Shown here piece by piece: positions 28,726 to 36,662 of a stretch of 47,689 nucleotides of DNA. The notes beneath the pieces are model-generated. The model ran no database searches. It saw nothing but the letters and a program-made list of their open reading frames with translations, and had not been told where the DNA came from. Position 1 is the first letter of the stretch, and each line of letters opens with the position of its first letter. Where the stretch lies: positions 1 to 47,689 of the forward strand of contig CAILVI010000327.1 of NCBI GenBank assembly GCA_903837595.1, given 5' to 3'. The translations under genes were made by a program, and so were the position numbers. Origin of the DNA: an uncultured Thiodictyon sp. (GTDB taxonomy: Bacteria; Pseudomonadota; Gammaproteobacteria; Chromatiales; Chromatiaceae).

Positions 28726-29813
28726 TGGAGTTCTTGCTTGAGATCCTGAATAAAATAAAAGGTCCGAGAGACATCGCCGTTGGGGTCAAAGGCGATGGGC
28801 CCCAGACTGGTCTGGTAGATCGGCAGCGACAGCAGGTAGTGTTTGACTTGCGCGGGTGTGTCATACCCCCTGCTGAAGGATTGGTCAAGCAGTTCGAGTG
28901 CCTGCCATACCCCAATGGTCATGGCGTGTGGTTGATAGCCAAAGCGGGCATGGAATCGCCGGAAATAGGCGTCAATCGCCGGGGCGTCGCGGCGTGCCGG
29001 ATATTGGCTGGGGAGGATGATCCGGTCGATGGCGGGGCCGGCGGTTTCAAGAATGGCCGGGGAGCGCGCCCAAGGCGTCAGGAGGATGGGAGCGGCGGGA
29101 TGGAGATGGTGAAAAAGCTGGGCGATGTTACCGATGGCGGCCTGAAAGCTGCCGGCCAGGATATAGAGCGCGTCGTACGGCTCTGCCATGATGGAATGGA
29201 ACTCATCGGGATTGAAGTTGGCGACCATCAGCGGCCGATGGACGATCTGCCACTGGCCCCGGGACTGCAGCTCGGCAGAAAACGCCTGGAACGCCGGATC
29301 GGTGTAGGGCAGATTGCCTTCGTCCTGCAACACCAGGATGCGGGTGCCGGGCAGCTGATCGACATAGCGGGCAATGGCACGCTGCTCCTGCGGCGCATCA
29401 GCCACAATGCGCAGGAAGTAGTCGTCCTTACCCGTCAGCGCCGGGCTGGTTGACGCGGTATTGATGAGGAGCGCGCGGGAGTCCGCGAACAGCTGGATGC
29501 TCGCCACCGCGCACTTGGACGGGTGGGTGGAGACGAAAAAGCGCACCCCTTCCCCCATGGCCGCGGCAATGGCAGGAACGGTCTTGTCTGCCTGCCACTG
29601 GTCGTCCACGGGTCGCACTCGGATGCGGCTGAGCGGATGCTCCTCCAGGAAGAGATCGGCGGCATTCATTTCGCTGGAACCGACCACCGCGGCGGAGGCC
29701 AGCCAGGCGACCACCCCCACCGGGATGGGCGGTGGCAGACGCCACTGCCGCCACAGCAGCAGAGACGCGGCCAGGATGGCCAATAGCGCCGACCACAGCG
29801 CAATCTTTTTCAT
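28722..29813 (-). CDS. Periplasmic binding protein of the branched-chain amino acid type (Peripla_BP_6-like), membrane-anchored
   Basis: 363 residues from the ATG at 29813, preceded by GGGA about nine bases upstream. The open frame runs 34 codons further, into the previous gene, and those residues look spurious. The N-terminus MKKIALWSALLAILAASLLL is a signal anchor with no clear cleavage site. The rest has the two-lobed type I binding-protein pattern (PVGVVAWLASAAVVGSSEMN; FVSTHPSKCAVASIQLFADS; DYFLRIVADAPQEQRAIARY; ILVLQDEGNLPYTDPAFQAF; PIAFDPNGDVSRTFYFIQDL). No permease or ATPase is near. It starts four bases after one hybrid kinase and overlaps the next by four bases, so it is more likely a sensory ligand-binding subunit than part of a transporter. 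The ligand cannot be told. Confidence 0.88.
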   Translation of the reverse strand: MKKIALWSALLAILAASLLLWRQWRLPPPIPVGVVAWLASAAVVGSSEMNAADLFLEEHPLSRIRVRPVDDQWQADKTVPAIAAAMGEGVRFFVSTHPSKCAVASIQLFADSRALLINTASTSPALTGKDDYFLRIVADAPQEQRAIARYVDQLPGTRILVLQDEGNLPYTDPAFQAFSAELQSRGQWQIVHRPLMVANFNPDEFHSIMAEPYDALYILAGSFQAAIGNIAQLFHHLHPAAPILLTPWARSPAILETAGPAIDRIILPSQYPARRDAPAIDAYFRRFHARFGYQPHAMTIGVWQALELLDQSFSRGYDTPAQVKHYLLSLPIYQTSLGPIAFDPNGDVSRTFYFIQDLKQELQ

Positions 29814-29817
29814 GTTC

Positions 29818-32800
29818 TTATCCCGCCCCAGCCAATGCCCTTGAAAATACATCCAGGTCATAATTGTAGGCCGACCGTGCCAGCACCGCGTAAAGCGCGG
29901 CGTCGGTATCGGCAAGGGGCTCCAGCAGGGCGGTGATGCGGCCGAAGTCGCCCAACTCCACCGCGCGAGTCAGATCGGCTCGCCACGCGGCGGGGCAGGC
30001 AGCCAGGCGCACTGCCGCATCTTGCAGGGACAACCAGGCATCGCCGCTCGGCCGTCCACCGGCGCGGACGAACGCAAGAGCGGCGCGGCGCTCCAGGATG
30101 GCAAACAGCTCCTCGGCCAGAAAGGGCTTGCGGGCGAATTCGTCGCAACCGCAGGCCAGAAAGCGTTCGCGGTGCTCGTCGAAGGCGCTGGCGCTGAGCG
30201 CCACGATGATGGTCTGCACCGCGCCGGGCCGCGCCGCGATGAGCGCCTTGATCTGGCGGGTCGCTTCCTCGCCCGACATGACCGGCATGCGCATGTCCAT
30301 GAAGACGACGTGTGGCTGCCACGCCTCCCACACCGCCACCGCCTCGCGGCCGTCGGCCGCCTCGCGGACCTCCAGCACCGGCGGTTGCGGGTTCAGCCCG
30401 GTGAGCAGCGCCCGCAACGGCTCCCGATTGTTTGGAATGTCATCGGCGATCAGGACCCGGCAGGGCGGCTGCCCCGGCGCCAGACCGACCACCGGGAGTT
30501 GCAGCTGGACCTCGACCGGCGCGTCGTCGCCACCTGCCGGGCGCAGCGGGATGGTGAATGAAAAGCAACTTCCCTCACCGACGGCACTTTCCGCAGTCAG
30601 GGTCCCACCCATCAACCGGGCATATTGGGTACAGAGCGCCAGGCCGAGCCCGGTACCACCCGGCACCTGCCGGCCGCGCTCCGTCTGGCTGAAGGGTATG
30701 AAGAGCCGCGCCAGCTCCTCCGGGGCGATCCCCATCCCGGTGTCCGCGACGCTGAAGCGGATGCCCGCCCCGGCGGCGGCCTCCACCCGCAGCACCACTG
30801 CCCCGGCCGCGGTGAACTTGACCGCGTTGCCCACTAGATTGATGAGGACTTGGCGCAGGCGCAGCTTGTCTCCGGCGACCAACCGCGGAATCGGCGACTG
30901 CTCGACGGTCAGCGCCAGTCCGCGGTCGCGGGCGCGCTGCCGGAAAAAGGCCTCCGTTTCGGTGATCAGCTGGTGTAGATCGAAGGGGGCGACCTGGCAG
31001 GTCATGCGTCCGGCCTCAATCTTGGCCATATCGAGGATCTCGTTGATGAGGGTCAGGAGGTGCTCTCCGCTGCGCTGGATGGTGGCCAGGCCATCGCGCT
31101 GGGGAACCTTCAGATCGGTGTCGCGGGCCAACACTTGGGCAAAGCCGAGGATGGCATTCAGTGGGGTGCGGATTTCATGGCTCATGTTGGCCAAGAAAAT
31201 CGACTTGGCCCGATTGGCCGCCTCCGCCTGCTCCTTGGCGCCAATCAACGCGGCCGCCCCCTGCTGCTGTTCGGTCAAGGCGCGCACCAACGCGATGTTG
31301 CTGTGGCTCAACCGGGAAATCATCTGCGCGAACTGCATATAAAAGTGCATCACCAGGGTCACTTTTTCCCGGCTCCAGCGGGGCACCCGATCATAGGCAT
31401 CCAGATAGGCAGCTTCGTCAAAACCATAGCGGCGTGCCTGCTCCCGGAAGGCTTCCCGATCCGGCACTTCATCATCGAAAAAGAACTGGCCGAGGAATAG
31501 ATTACCGACATGCCGTCCCGCCACCATGATCGGCGTGACCACGTCCAACATGCCGTTCTTACAGCGGTAGGTGCGAAAGCTGCCAGGCGCCACCCCGCGC
31601 GAAAGAAGCGTATCGCTTTCCAGGCAGTTACGACAGGTTTGCGGATGGACGCGATGGAACTTTGTGCAGATCTCCTGCCAGCCGGTAGCCACCAGGACCC
31701 GGCCATTGAGATCCAACAAGGCGACCGCGAGATTGGTGAGCCGGAAGAAATTTTCCATCACCTGCTGCATTTCACTGCAGTCAATGATGTCGGCGAGATC
31801 CAGCACCTCCAGGTTTCCGCTCGGCGTGAGCAGCGCGTCCAGCTTGGCGCGGACGCGCCCTTCGCTGTCGGCCAGTTCGCGCGTGCGGCTTGCCAGTGCC
31901 CGGTTCGCCCGCCCGGCCTCAGCCAAGGCGGCGGTGATTCGCAGGTGATTGTGTGCGAGGGCGAATGCGATGAATGCCAGCGCCAAGGTCAAGAGGGTGC
32001 CGGCAGCCATGACCGTGCGGCTGTTTTCGGCTCCATGCTCACTGCTCAGATACGCCGGCAGGGCCGTGACCTGCATGGTCCAGTCGGCGCCCATAAAGCT
32101 GATCCGGCGCACGCTTTCGAGATGACCGGACGTGGTGCCGGTGGGCGACTGTGAGGCATAGAGCAAGGTATCAGGGGCACGGGATTCATGGGCATAGATC
32201 GCGAGCCCCAGTCGCTTGATCAGCTCACTGTATTCGGTACCCAGAGACGCGTCTACCACATCCTGGACGCGCAGCGCCGCATAGACCCAGCCGCGCAGCG
32301 CCGCGCGTCGGTCGCCGACGCTCGCGAGCGGGAGATCGGTGCGATACACCGGCACGAAGATGAGGACCCCTGCCTGCACGCCCTGGTCGGTTTCCTGTTT
32401 GAGCGTCAACCGGCCGGACATGACCGCCTGGTTGTCGTCGCGCGCGCGTGCCGCAGCCGCAGAGCGTACCGGCTCGGTGAACAGGTCGAAACCGATGGCC
32501 CGCTGGTTACGCCAGTCAACGGGCTCCACATAAATGACAGCCGAGTAGGGATCGCGCTCACCCGGCGGCCTGATGTCGTAGTCGGGGAATCCCTGGGCGC
32601 GCATGGCGGTGACATGACGCGCCTTCTGCGCGCTCGGCACCAGGGCGGCGTAACCGATCGCCTGGATCCCGGGATAAAACTCGGGGAGCCGCAAGCGCTC
32701 GACATAGCGATGAAACGCGTCACGACTGACCTCCTCGCCGCCCATGAAGAGCCCGGCCACCCCGCGCAGGATCTGCGCGTTGGCCGTGATCCGGTGCTGG

Positions 32801-32979
32801 AGGCCGCTGACCAACTCGGCTACGCGCAGTTCGAACTCCGAGCGCTCCATCGCGCTCTCGCGACTGCGGATCTGTGCCGCCAGCAGCCAGGTCAGGACCA
32901 GACCGCCGGCCAGGATCAGCCAGGGCAGCACGTGAAAAATGCGGCGCACGGAGCCCGGATCGGTATCATTAGTCGGCAT
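29818..32979 (-). CDS. CHASE-PocR hybrid histidine kinase
   Basis: About 1,053 residues from the ATG at 32979; an upstream in-frame GTG at 33024 has no ribosome binding site. A transmembrane helix (about 15-35) is followed by a periplasmic CHASE domain (about 80-290; [20 protein letters not shown] and [20 protein letters not shown]) and a second helix (about 320-345). A PocR-type ligand-binding domain (about 395-560) comes next, with [29 protein letters not shown] and [14 protein letters not shown]. Then come HisKA ([19 protein letters not shown]), HATPase ([15 protein letters not shown]), a receiver (CRVLIADD; Asp in [13 protein letters not shown]; Lys in FARKPF) and the common tail. CHASE senses small molecules outside the cell; PocR domains bind small hydrocarbon-type ligands inside. 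It is the first gene of the co-directional kinase run. Confidence 0.92.
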   Translation of the reverse strand: MPTNDTDPGSVRRIFHVLPWLILAGGLVLTWLLAAQIRSRESAMERSEFELRVAELVSGLQHRITANAQILRGVAGLFMGGEEVSRDAFHRYVERLRLPEFYPGIQAIGYAALVPSAQKARHVTAMRAQGFPDYDIRPPGERDPYSAVIYVEPVDWRNQRAIGFDLFTEPVRSAAAARARDDNQAVMSGRLTLKQETDQGVQAGVLIFVPVYRTDLPLASVGDRRAALRGWVYAALRVQDVVDASLGTEYSELIKRLGLAIYAHESRAPDTLLYASQSPTGTTSGHLESVRRISFMGADWTMQVTALPAYLSSEHGAENSRTVMAAGTLLTLALAFIAFALAHNHLRITAALAEAGRANRALASRTRELADSEGRVRAKLDALLTPSGNLEVLDLADIIDCSEMQQVMENFFRLTNLAVALLDLNGRVLVATGWQEICTKFHRVHPQTCRNCLESDTLLSRGVAPGSFRTYRCKNGMLDVVTPIMVAGRHVGNLFLGQFFFDDEVPDREAFREQARRYGFDEAAYLDAYDRVPRWSREKVTLVMHFYMQFAQMISRLSHSNIALVRALTEQQQGAAALIGAKEQAEAANRAKSIFLANMSHEIRTPLNAILGFAQVLARDTDLKVPQRDGLATIQRSGEHLLTLINEILDMAKIEAGRMTCQVAPFDLHQLITETEAFFRQRARDRGLALTVEQSPIPRLVAGDKLRLRQVLINLVGNAVKFTAAGAVVLRVEAAAGAGIRFSVADTGMGIAPEELARLFIPFSQTERGRQVPGGTGLGLALCTQYARLMGGTLTAESAVGEGSCFSFTIPLRPAGGDDAPVEVQLQLPVVGLAPGQPPCRVLIADDIPNNREPLRALLTGLNPQPPVLEVREAADGREAVAVWEAWQPHVVFMDMRMPVMSGEEATRQIKALIAARPGAVQTIIVALSASAFDEHRERFLACGCDEFARKPFLAEELFAILERRAALAFVRAGGRPSGDAWLSLQDAAVRLAACPAAWRADLTRAVELGDFGRITALLEPLADTDAALYAVLARSAYNYDLDVFSRALAGAG

Positions 32980-33090
32980 TGGCCACACCCACCGCGTTCG
33001 GACAGATCTGAATCCCACGCCCACGATGGGTTAGAATATGACAAACGAGCACACAATGAATCATGCTGGAACACCCACCCGGGGCTGGTC

Positions 33091-33984
33091 ATGCGCATAC
33101 TGATCGTAGACGATGTCCCGGACAACATCCGCGTGTTGAGCACGATGCTAGCCGATGATGGGCACCAGATCTCTGCCGCCACCAACGGCCGGGCGGCCCT
33201 GAAGCTCGCCGCGTCGTGCGCCCCAGACCTGATTCTGCTCGACGTGATGATGCCTGAGATGGACGGCTACGAGGCATGCGAAGCGCTCAAGGCCGACCCG
33301 CTGCTCAAATCGATCCCAGTCATCTTCATCACCGCGCTGGCCGATGTCGAGGACGAGACGCGGGGGCTCGCACTGGGGGCGGTTGACTATATTACCAAGC
33401 CGTTCAAGGAGGCGATCGTACGGTTGCGGGTCAAGACCCAACTGGAACTCAAGCGCCAGCATGACATCCTTGCGCAACTCTCCCACATCGACGGCCTGAC
33501 GGGAATCCCCAACCGTCGGGCGTTCGACGAACGCCTCGACCGGGACTGGCGACGCGCCCTGCGTTCCGGTGAACCGATAGCGGCGGCGATGGTCGACATC
33601 GACCATTTCAAGGAATACAACGACGCCTACGGCCATCTGGCCGGTGACGACTGTCTGCGCCGGGTGGCCGGCAGCCTGGCGGATGGACTCAAACGGGCAG
33701 GTGATTTCGTTGGCCGCTATGGCGGGGAGGAGTTCATCTGCCTGCTCAATGGGCTGGATGCCCACGGGCTGGCGGTGGTGGCCGAGAAGCTCCGCACCGG
33801 TATTGAGGCGCTGCAGATCCCCCACAACGCCTCCCCGGTTTCACCCTGGGTGACCGTGAGCATCGGCGCCGCAATCGGCCGGCTGGGGCCGGAGACAGCG
33901 GCGTCCGAGCTCGTTGAGGCGGCCGATCTCCAACTCTTTGCGGCCAAGCGACTCGGCCGCAACCAGGTCAGTCTGGCCCGCTAG
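33091..33984 (+). CDS. PleD-like response regulator: REC-GGDEF diguanylate cyclase
   Basis: 297 residues, and the only plus-strand gene in the window. The receiver (residues 1-120) has MRILIVDDVPDN, the phosphoacceptor Asp in LILLDVMMPEMDGYEA and Lys in DYITKPF. The GGDEF domain (about 135-295) has DGLTGIPNRRAFDERL, DIDHFKEYNDAYGHLAGDD and an intact GGEEF active site. RAGD five residues before GGEEF is the inhibitory RxxD site, so product feedback is likely. It makes c-di-GMP from GTP when phosphorylated. The ATG at 33091 begins the conserved receiver strand; a GGGG stretch lies upstream. It is transcribed away from the kinase run, with about 110 bases between starts, so the hybrid kinases are obvious candidates for its phosphodonor (inference). 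Confidence 0.94.
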   Translation: MRILIVDDVPDNIRVLSTMLADDGHQISAATNGRAALKLAASCAPDLILLDVMMPEMDGYEACEALKADPLLKSIPVIFITALADVEDETRGLALGAVDYITKPFKEAIVRLRVKTQLELKRQHDILAQLSHIDGLTGIPNRRAFDERLDRDWRRALRSGEPIAAAMVDIDHFKEYNDAYGHLAGDDCLRRVAGSLADGLKRAGDFVGRYGGEEFICLLNGLDAHGLAVVAEKLRTGIEALQIPHNASPVSPWVTVSIGAAIGRLGPETAASELVEAADLQLFAAKRLGRNQVSLAR

Positions 33985-34035
33985 AACGAGAGGTCTGCGC
34001 GCCCTGCCCCAGCAGGCGAATGCGGCGCAGGGCTA

Positions 34036-35946
34036 TCATTCCTCAACGTTGACCCGGTTTCGGCCCGCGGCCTTCGCCTGATAGAGCGCACGGTCGGCGC
34101 GCGCCAGCAACCGATCCAGCGCGTTGTCATCAGACGCCAGACTGGCGAGGCCGGCGGTAATGGTGATCGCCACCGGGACGCCGAGCAGCTCGACCGGCCG
34201 TGCCGTCATCGCGTGGCGAATGCGCTCAACGACCAGATAGCCGTCGTGAGCCGCTGTTTCAGTGAGCGCCAAGACGAATTCGTCGCCGCCGAAACGGGCA
34301 AAAATATCCACCTCCCGGATCGTCTCGCGACAGGTTCGCGTCAGCGCCAGCAGCGCCTGGTCCCCCACCGGATGCCCGTAGCGATCGTTGATCTGTTTGA
34401 AATGATCCAGATCGATCATGGCGAGCGTCATCGGATGGTTGAACCGCCGGGCACGCTTCAGTTCGGCATCGGCCAGACTGAGAAAATGGCGACGATTGGT
34501 GATGCCCGTGAGCTCATCAGTGGTCGCCTGTTGTTGCAGCTCATGCTCCAGGCGCTTGCGTTCCGTAATATCGGTCGAGATGCCACACAGCGCCGTGATC
34601 GCGCCATCCTTATCCCGCAATGGAAACTTGATTGAGATAAAATAGTGTTTCCCCCGCGCGCCCGCGAGCCACTCCTCCTTTTCCATGATTTCGCCAGACA
34701 ACAGCACCTGACGATCAAACTCACTGAAATTGCGCCCGATCTCGCCCGGAAACAGCTCCTCATCCGTTTTGCCCGCCACCCTCTCGCGGATCAATCCGGT
34801 CATTTCTTCCCATTTTCGGTTGACCAGTTGATACCGGCCGTCAGGACTCTTGACATAAATCAGCGCACCGTTGTTTTCAATGATGTCCGAGAGGTGTTGC
34901 TGACTCTCGATCAGTGCGGCCTGCGCGCGTTTGATCGGGGTGATATCACGGATACTCTCAATCGCGCCGATCGTTTCGCCGGAAGCGTCATGGAGCGGGG
35001 AAGCCTTGGCGAAAATCCAGGCGCCGCGATGATTGAAGAGTGCGCTGCAGAAGGCCTCCGCGCTGAGTGAGCGGCCGTCACGGCGGACATGGCTATAGCG
35101 GGACTCGATCTCCTGATGATCCAGAAAGACCAAATCCGTCAACGACTGGCGCGCCTCGCCATAAAAGGGGATGGTATAGGCGTAGCCGCCTTTGCCGATC
35201 ATCTGAGTGGCGGCAATGCCGGTCATGGTTTCAATCGCCTTGTTCCAGATAATCACACGCTTTTCCCGGTCAATGGCAAAGGTGGCATCCGGCAGAAAGT
35301 CAATGATGTCCTTGAGATTCTCCCGCGCCTCCCGATTCTCGGCATGCCAGCGCTGGCTCATGAGCATAAGGAACCCATAGGTCCACAGGATCGTGACGAA
35401 TAGGGTACTCAGATAGGTTATCGTTTGCGTCAGCGAGGGTGTAAACAGATCGCCGACCGGTCCGGCGAGAAATGGCGTCAAAGCACGCAGTACAAAAACT
35501 ATACCGTTGAAAACAAAAACGAACGCAAGCAACACCGCCGACGTCTCGATATCCCGGGGCTTATATCGTAACAGCGCACGCGCAATCACAAACGAGACAA
35601 TCGCGACGGCAAGCGAAACAATCACACGGCCGGCGATTAAACTATTGTCTAGAAACGTAAAGAAAGCGACAATGAGAACAAAAACCAACAAGAATCCCAG
35701 CAACGGCGAACGGCGCTCGCGCCGCCCCAGGAAACGCAGCACCCCGATGTAGAGAAATACCATGCCAGAGACGAAGAACAGATGATTGAGGAGAACCGCT
35801 GCCAATCCCAGGCTCGATGACGCTTCCCGTATGAAATCAAACACAAAGCCCAACCCTAGAGAGGCGATGCCGAGCGCCCACCACCCAGTTCCGTTGTCGC
35901 TGACATGGTCGGCTTTATCTACCCGATACTGGACCAAGAGGACCAT
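34036..35946 (-). CDS. Seven-helix membrane PAS-PAS-GGDEF diguanylate cyclase; true start probably upstream
   Basis: 636 residues from the first ATG (35946). Six complete hydrophobic helices (to about residue 205) precede two PAS domains (about 220-345 and 350-475; VIIWNKAIETMTG, YQLVNRKWEEMTG), the second with a PAC motif (CGISTDITERKRLE). A GGDEF domain follows (DELTGITNRRHFLSLADAEL, DLDHFKQINDRYGHPVGDQ, FGGDEF), with an REVD inhibitory site five residues before GGDEF. It should be an active, product-inhibited c-di-GMP synthase. Starting at this ATG cuts the first helix short. The frame stays open upstream and codes IDIRTLAIALCLANLAQV, which completes a seventh helix, but it has no ATG, GTG or TTG. 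GAGG lies eight bases before an ATC codon at 36000-35998. The gene converges on the REC-GGDEF gene with 51 bases between stops. Confidence 0.9.
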   Translation of the reverse strand: MVLLVQYRVDKADHVSDNGTGWWALGIASLGLGFVFDFIREASSSLGLAAVLLNHLFFVSGMVFLYIGVLRFLGRRERRSPLLGFLLVFVLIVAFFTFLDNSLIAGRVIVSLAVAIVSFVIARALLRYKPRDIETSAVLLAFVFVFNGIVFVLRALTPFLAGPVGDLFTPSLTQTITYLSTLFVTILWTYGFLMLMSQRWHAENREARENLKDIIDFLPDATFAIDREKRVIIWNKAIETMTGIAATQMIGKGGYAYTIPFYGEARQSLTDLVFLDHQEIESRYSHVRRDGRSLSAEAFCSALFNHRGAWIFAKASPLHDASGETIGAIESIRDITPIKRAQAALIESQQHLSDIIENNGALIYVKSPDGRYQLVNRKWEEMTGLIRERVAGKTDEELFPGEIGRNFSEFDRQVLLSGEIMEKEEWLAGARGKHYFISIKFPLRDKDGAITALCGISTDITERKRLEHELQQQATTDELTGITNRRHFLSLADAELKRARRFNHPMTLAMIDLDHFKQINDRYGHPVGDQALLALTRTCRETIREVDIFARFGGDEFVLALTETAAHDGYLVVERIRHAMTARPVELLGVPVAITITAGLASLASDDNALDRLLARADRALYQAKAAGRNRVNVEE

Positions 35947-36000
35947 GACTTGGGCAAGATTGGCGAGACACAGGGCAATGGCTAGCGTGCGAATATCGAT

Positions 36001-36662
36001 GAGTATGACCTCGCTTATTCCGGCCGCTGGGATTAGAGAAAAATTGAGCTACGTCCGATGACGACAGGCAATCCGATAGCCGCGACCCTAACTGCCTCAG
36101 CAGCCGCCGCTGCCGGGATAGTGCAACAACATAGCAGCCGTTTGTCAACTGACTCTCCCACTACGCCATTAGTGCGTCGGCGCGAGATCGCCACCGCGCG
36201 CGTTGAATCTGCCGGTTGCTGTGCGGTGAAAATCTCCAGCTTCTTGGAGCACGCTGTCGGCGGCGCGGGAAATTAATTCGGCATGGCGTACACGAACTTG
36301 GACCAACGCACAACAGTAAGCGCGCACGCCGGATAGGGCGCGTGGCGCGCGATGTCGGTCCGTCGTTTAGTACGATGCTGGCCGGAAAGGACGAGACGAC
36401 CTTGCACGCAACGACGCGCGAGGCGCAGAGGGCAGAGCGCAGAACACATGCACGACACCGCTTCAACGGTGTCGCGCGAGGGAGAATAGACGGTGTGACA
36501 TGGCCGGGATGACGAGCAAGACCCGCGGAAGCGGGCACGCGTATCCACGGAAAATCGTTACCCGACCCGAGAGCTTGGCAGCCTGCGAACAAACCAATCA
36601 AGCGTGCGCGTGCTCGAACCCCGATCACCGCACGGTGGTCGGCCGCGCACGCCGGATACGGC
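36001..36662. other. About 660 bases without a recognisable gene
   Basis: Between the diguanylate cyclase and ppiD I find no frame with a recognisable protein. The stretch holds one copy of a hairpin element (36443-36476) and two exact copies of a 15-base word (cgcgcacgccggata) at 36321-36335 and 36644-36658, the second just after the ppiD stop. Small frames here have no family resemblance and no good ribosome binding site. It may be the remains of a lost insertion. Confidence 0.6.
36443..36476 (+). repeat. Hairpin repeat element, copy 1
   Basis: AACACATGC is followed two bases later by GACACCG-CTTCAA-CGGTGTC. The stem is eight base pairs including the flanking C-G. The same design occurs on the minus strand at 47378-47411. 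Between copies 27 of 34 bases match, the loop differs, and one stem pair changes from T-A to C-G, which keeps the pairing. Confidence 0.7.

Noticed and set aside
32188-33090. N-terminal extension of the plus-strand REC-GGDEF gene into the open frame beginning at 32188
   Set aside because: The extra 300 residues are antisense to the CHASE kinase and resemble no domain. The receiver starts naturally at the ATG at 33091.
33985-34035. Inverted repeat GCCCTGC/GCAGGGC between the two converging cyclase genes as a two-way terminator
   Set aside because: The stem has seven pairs with a 19-base loop and no T run on either side, so it is too weak to call.
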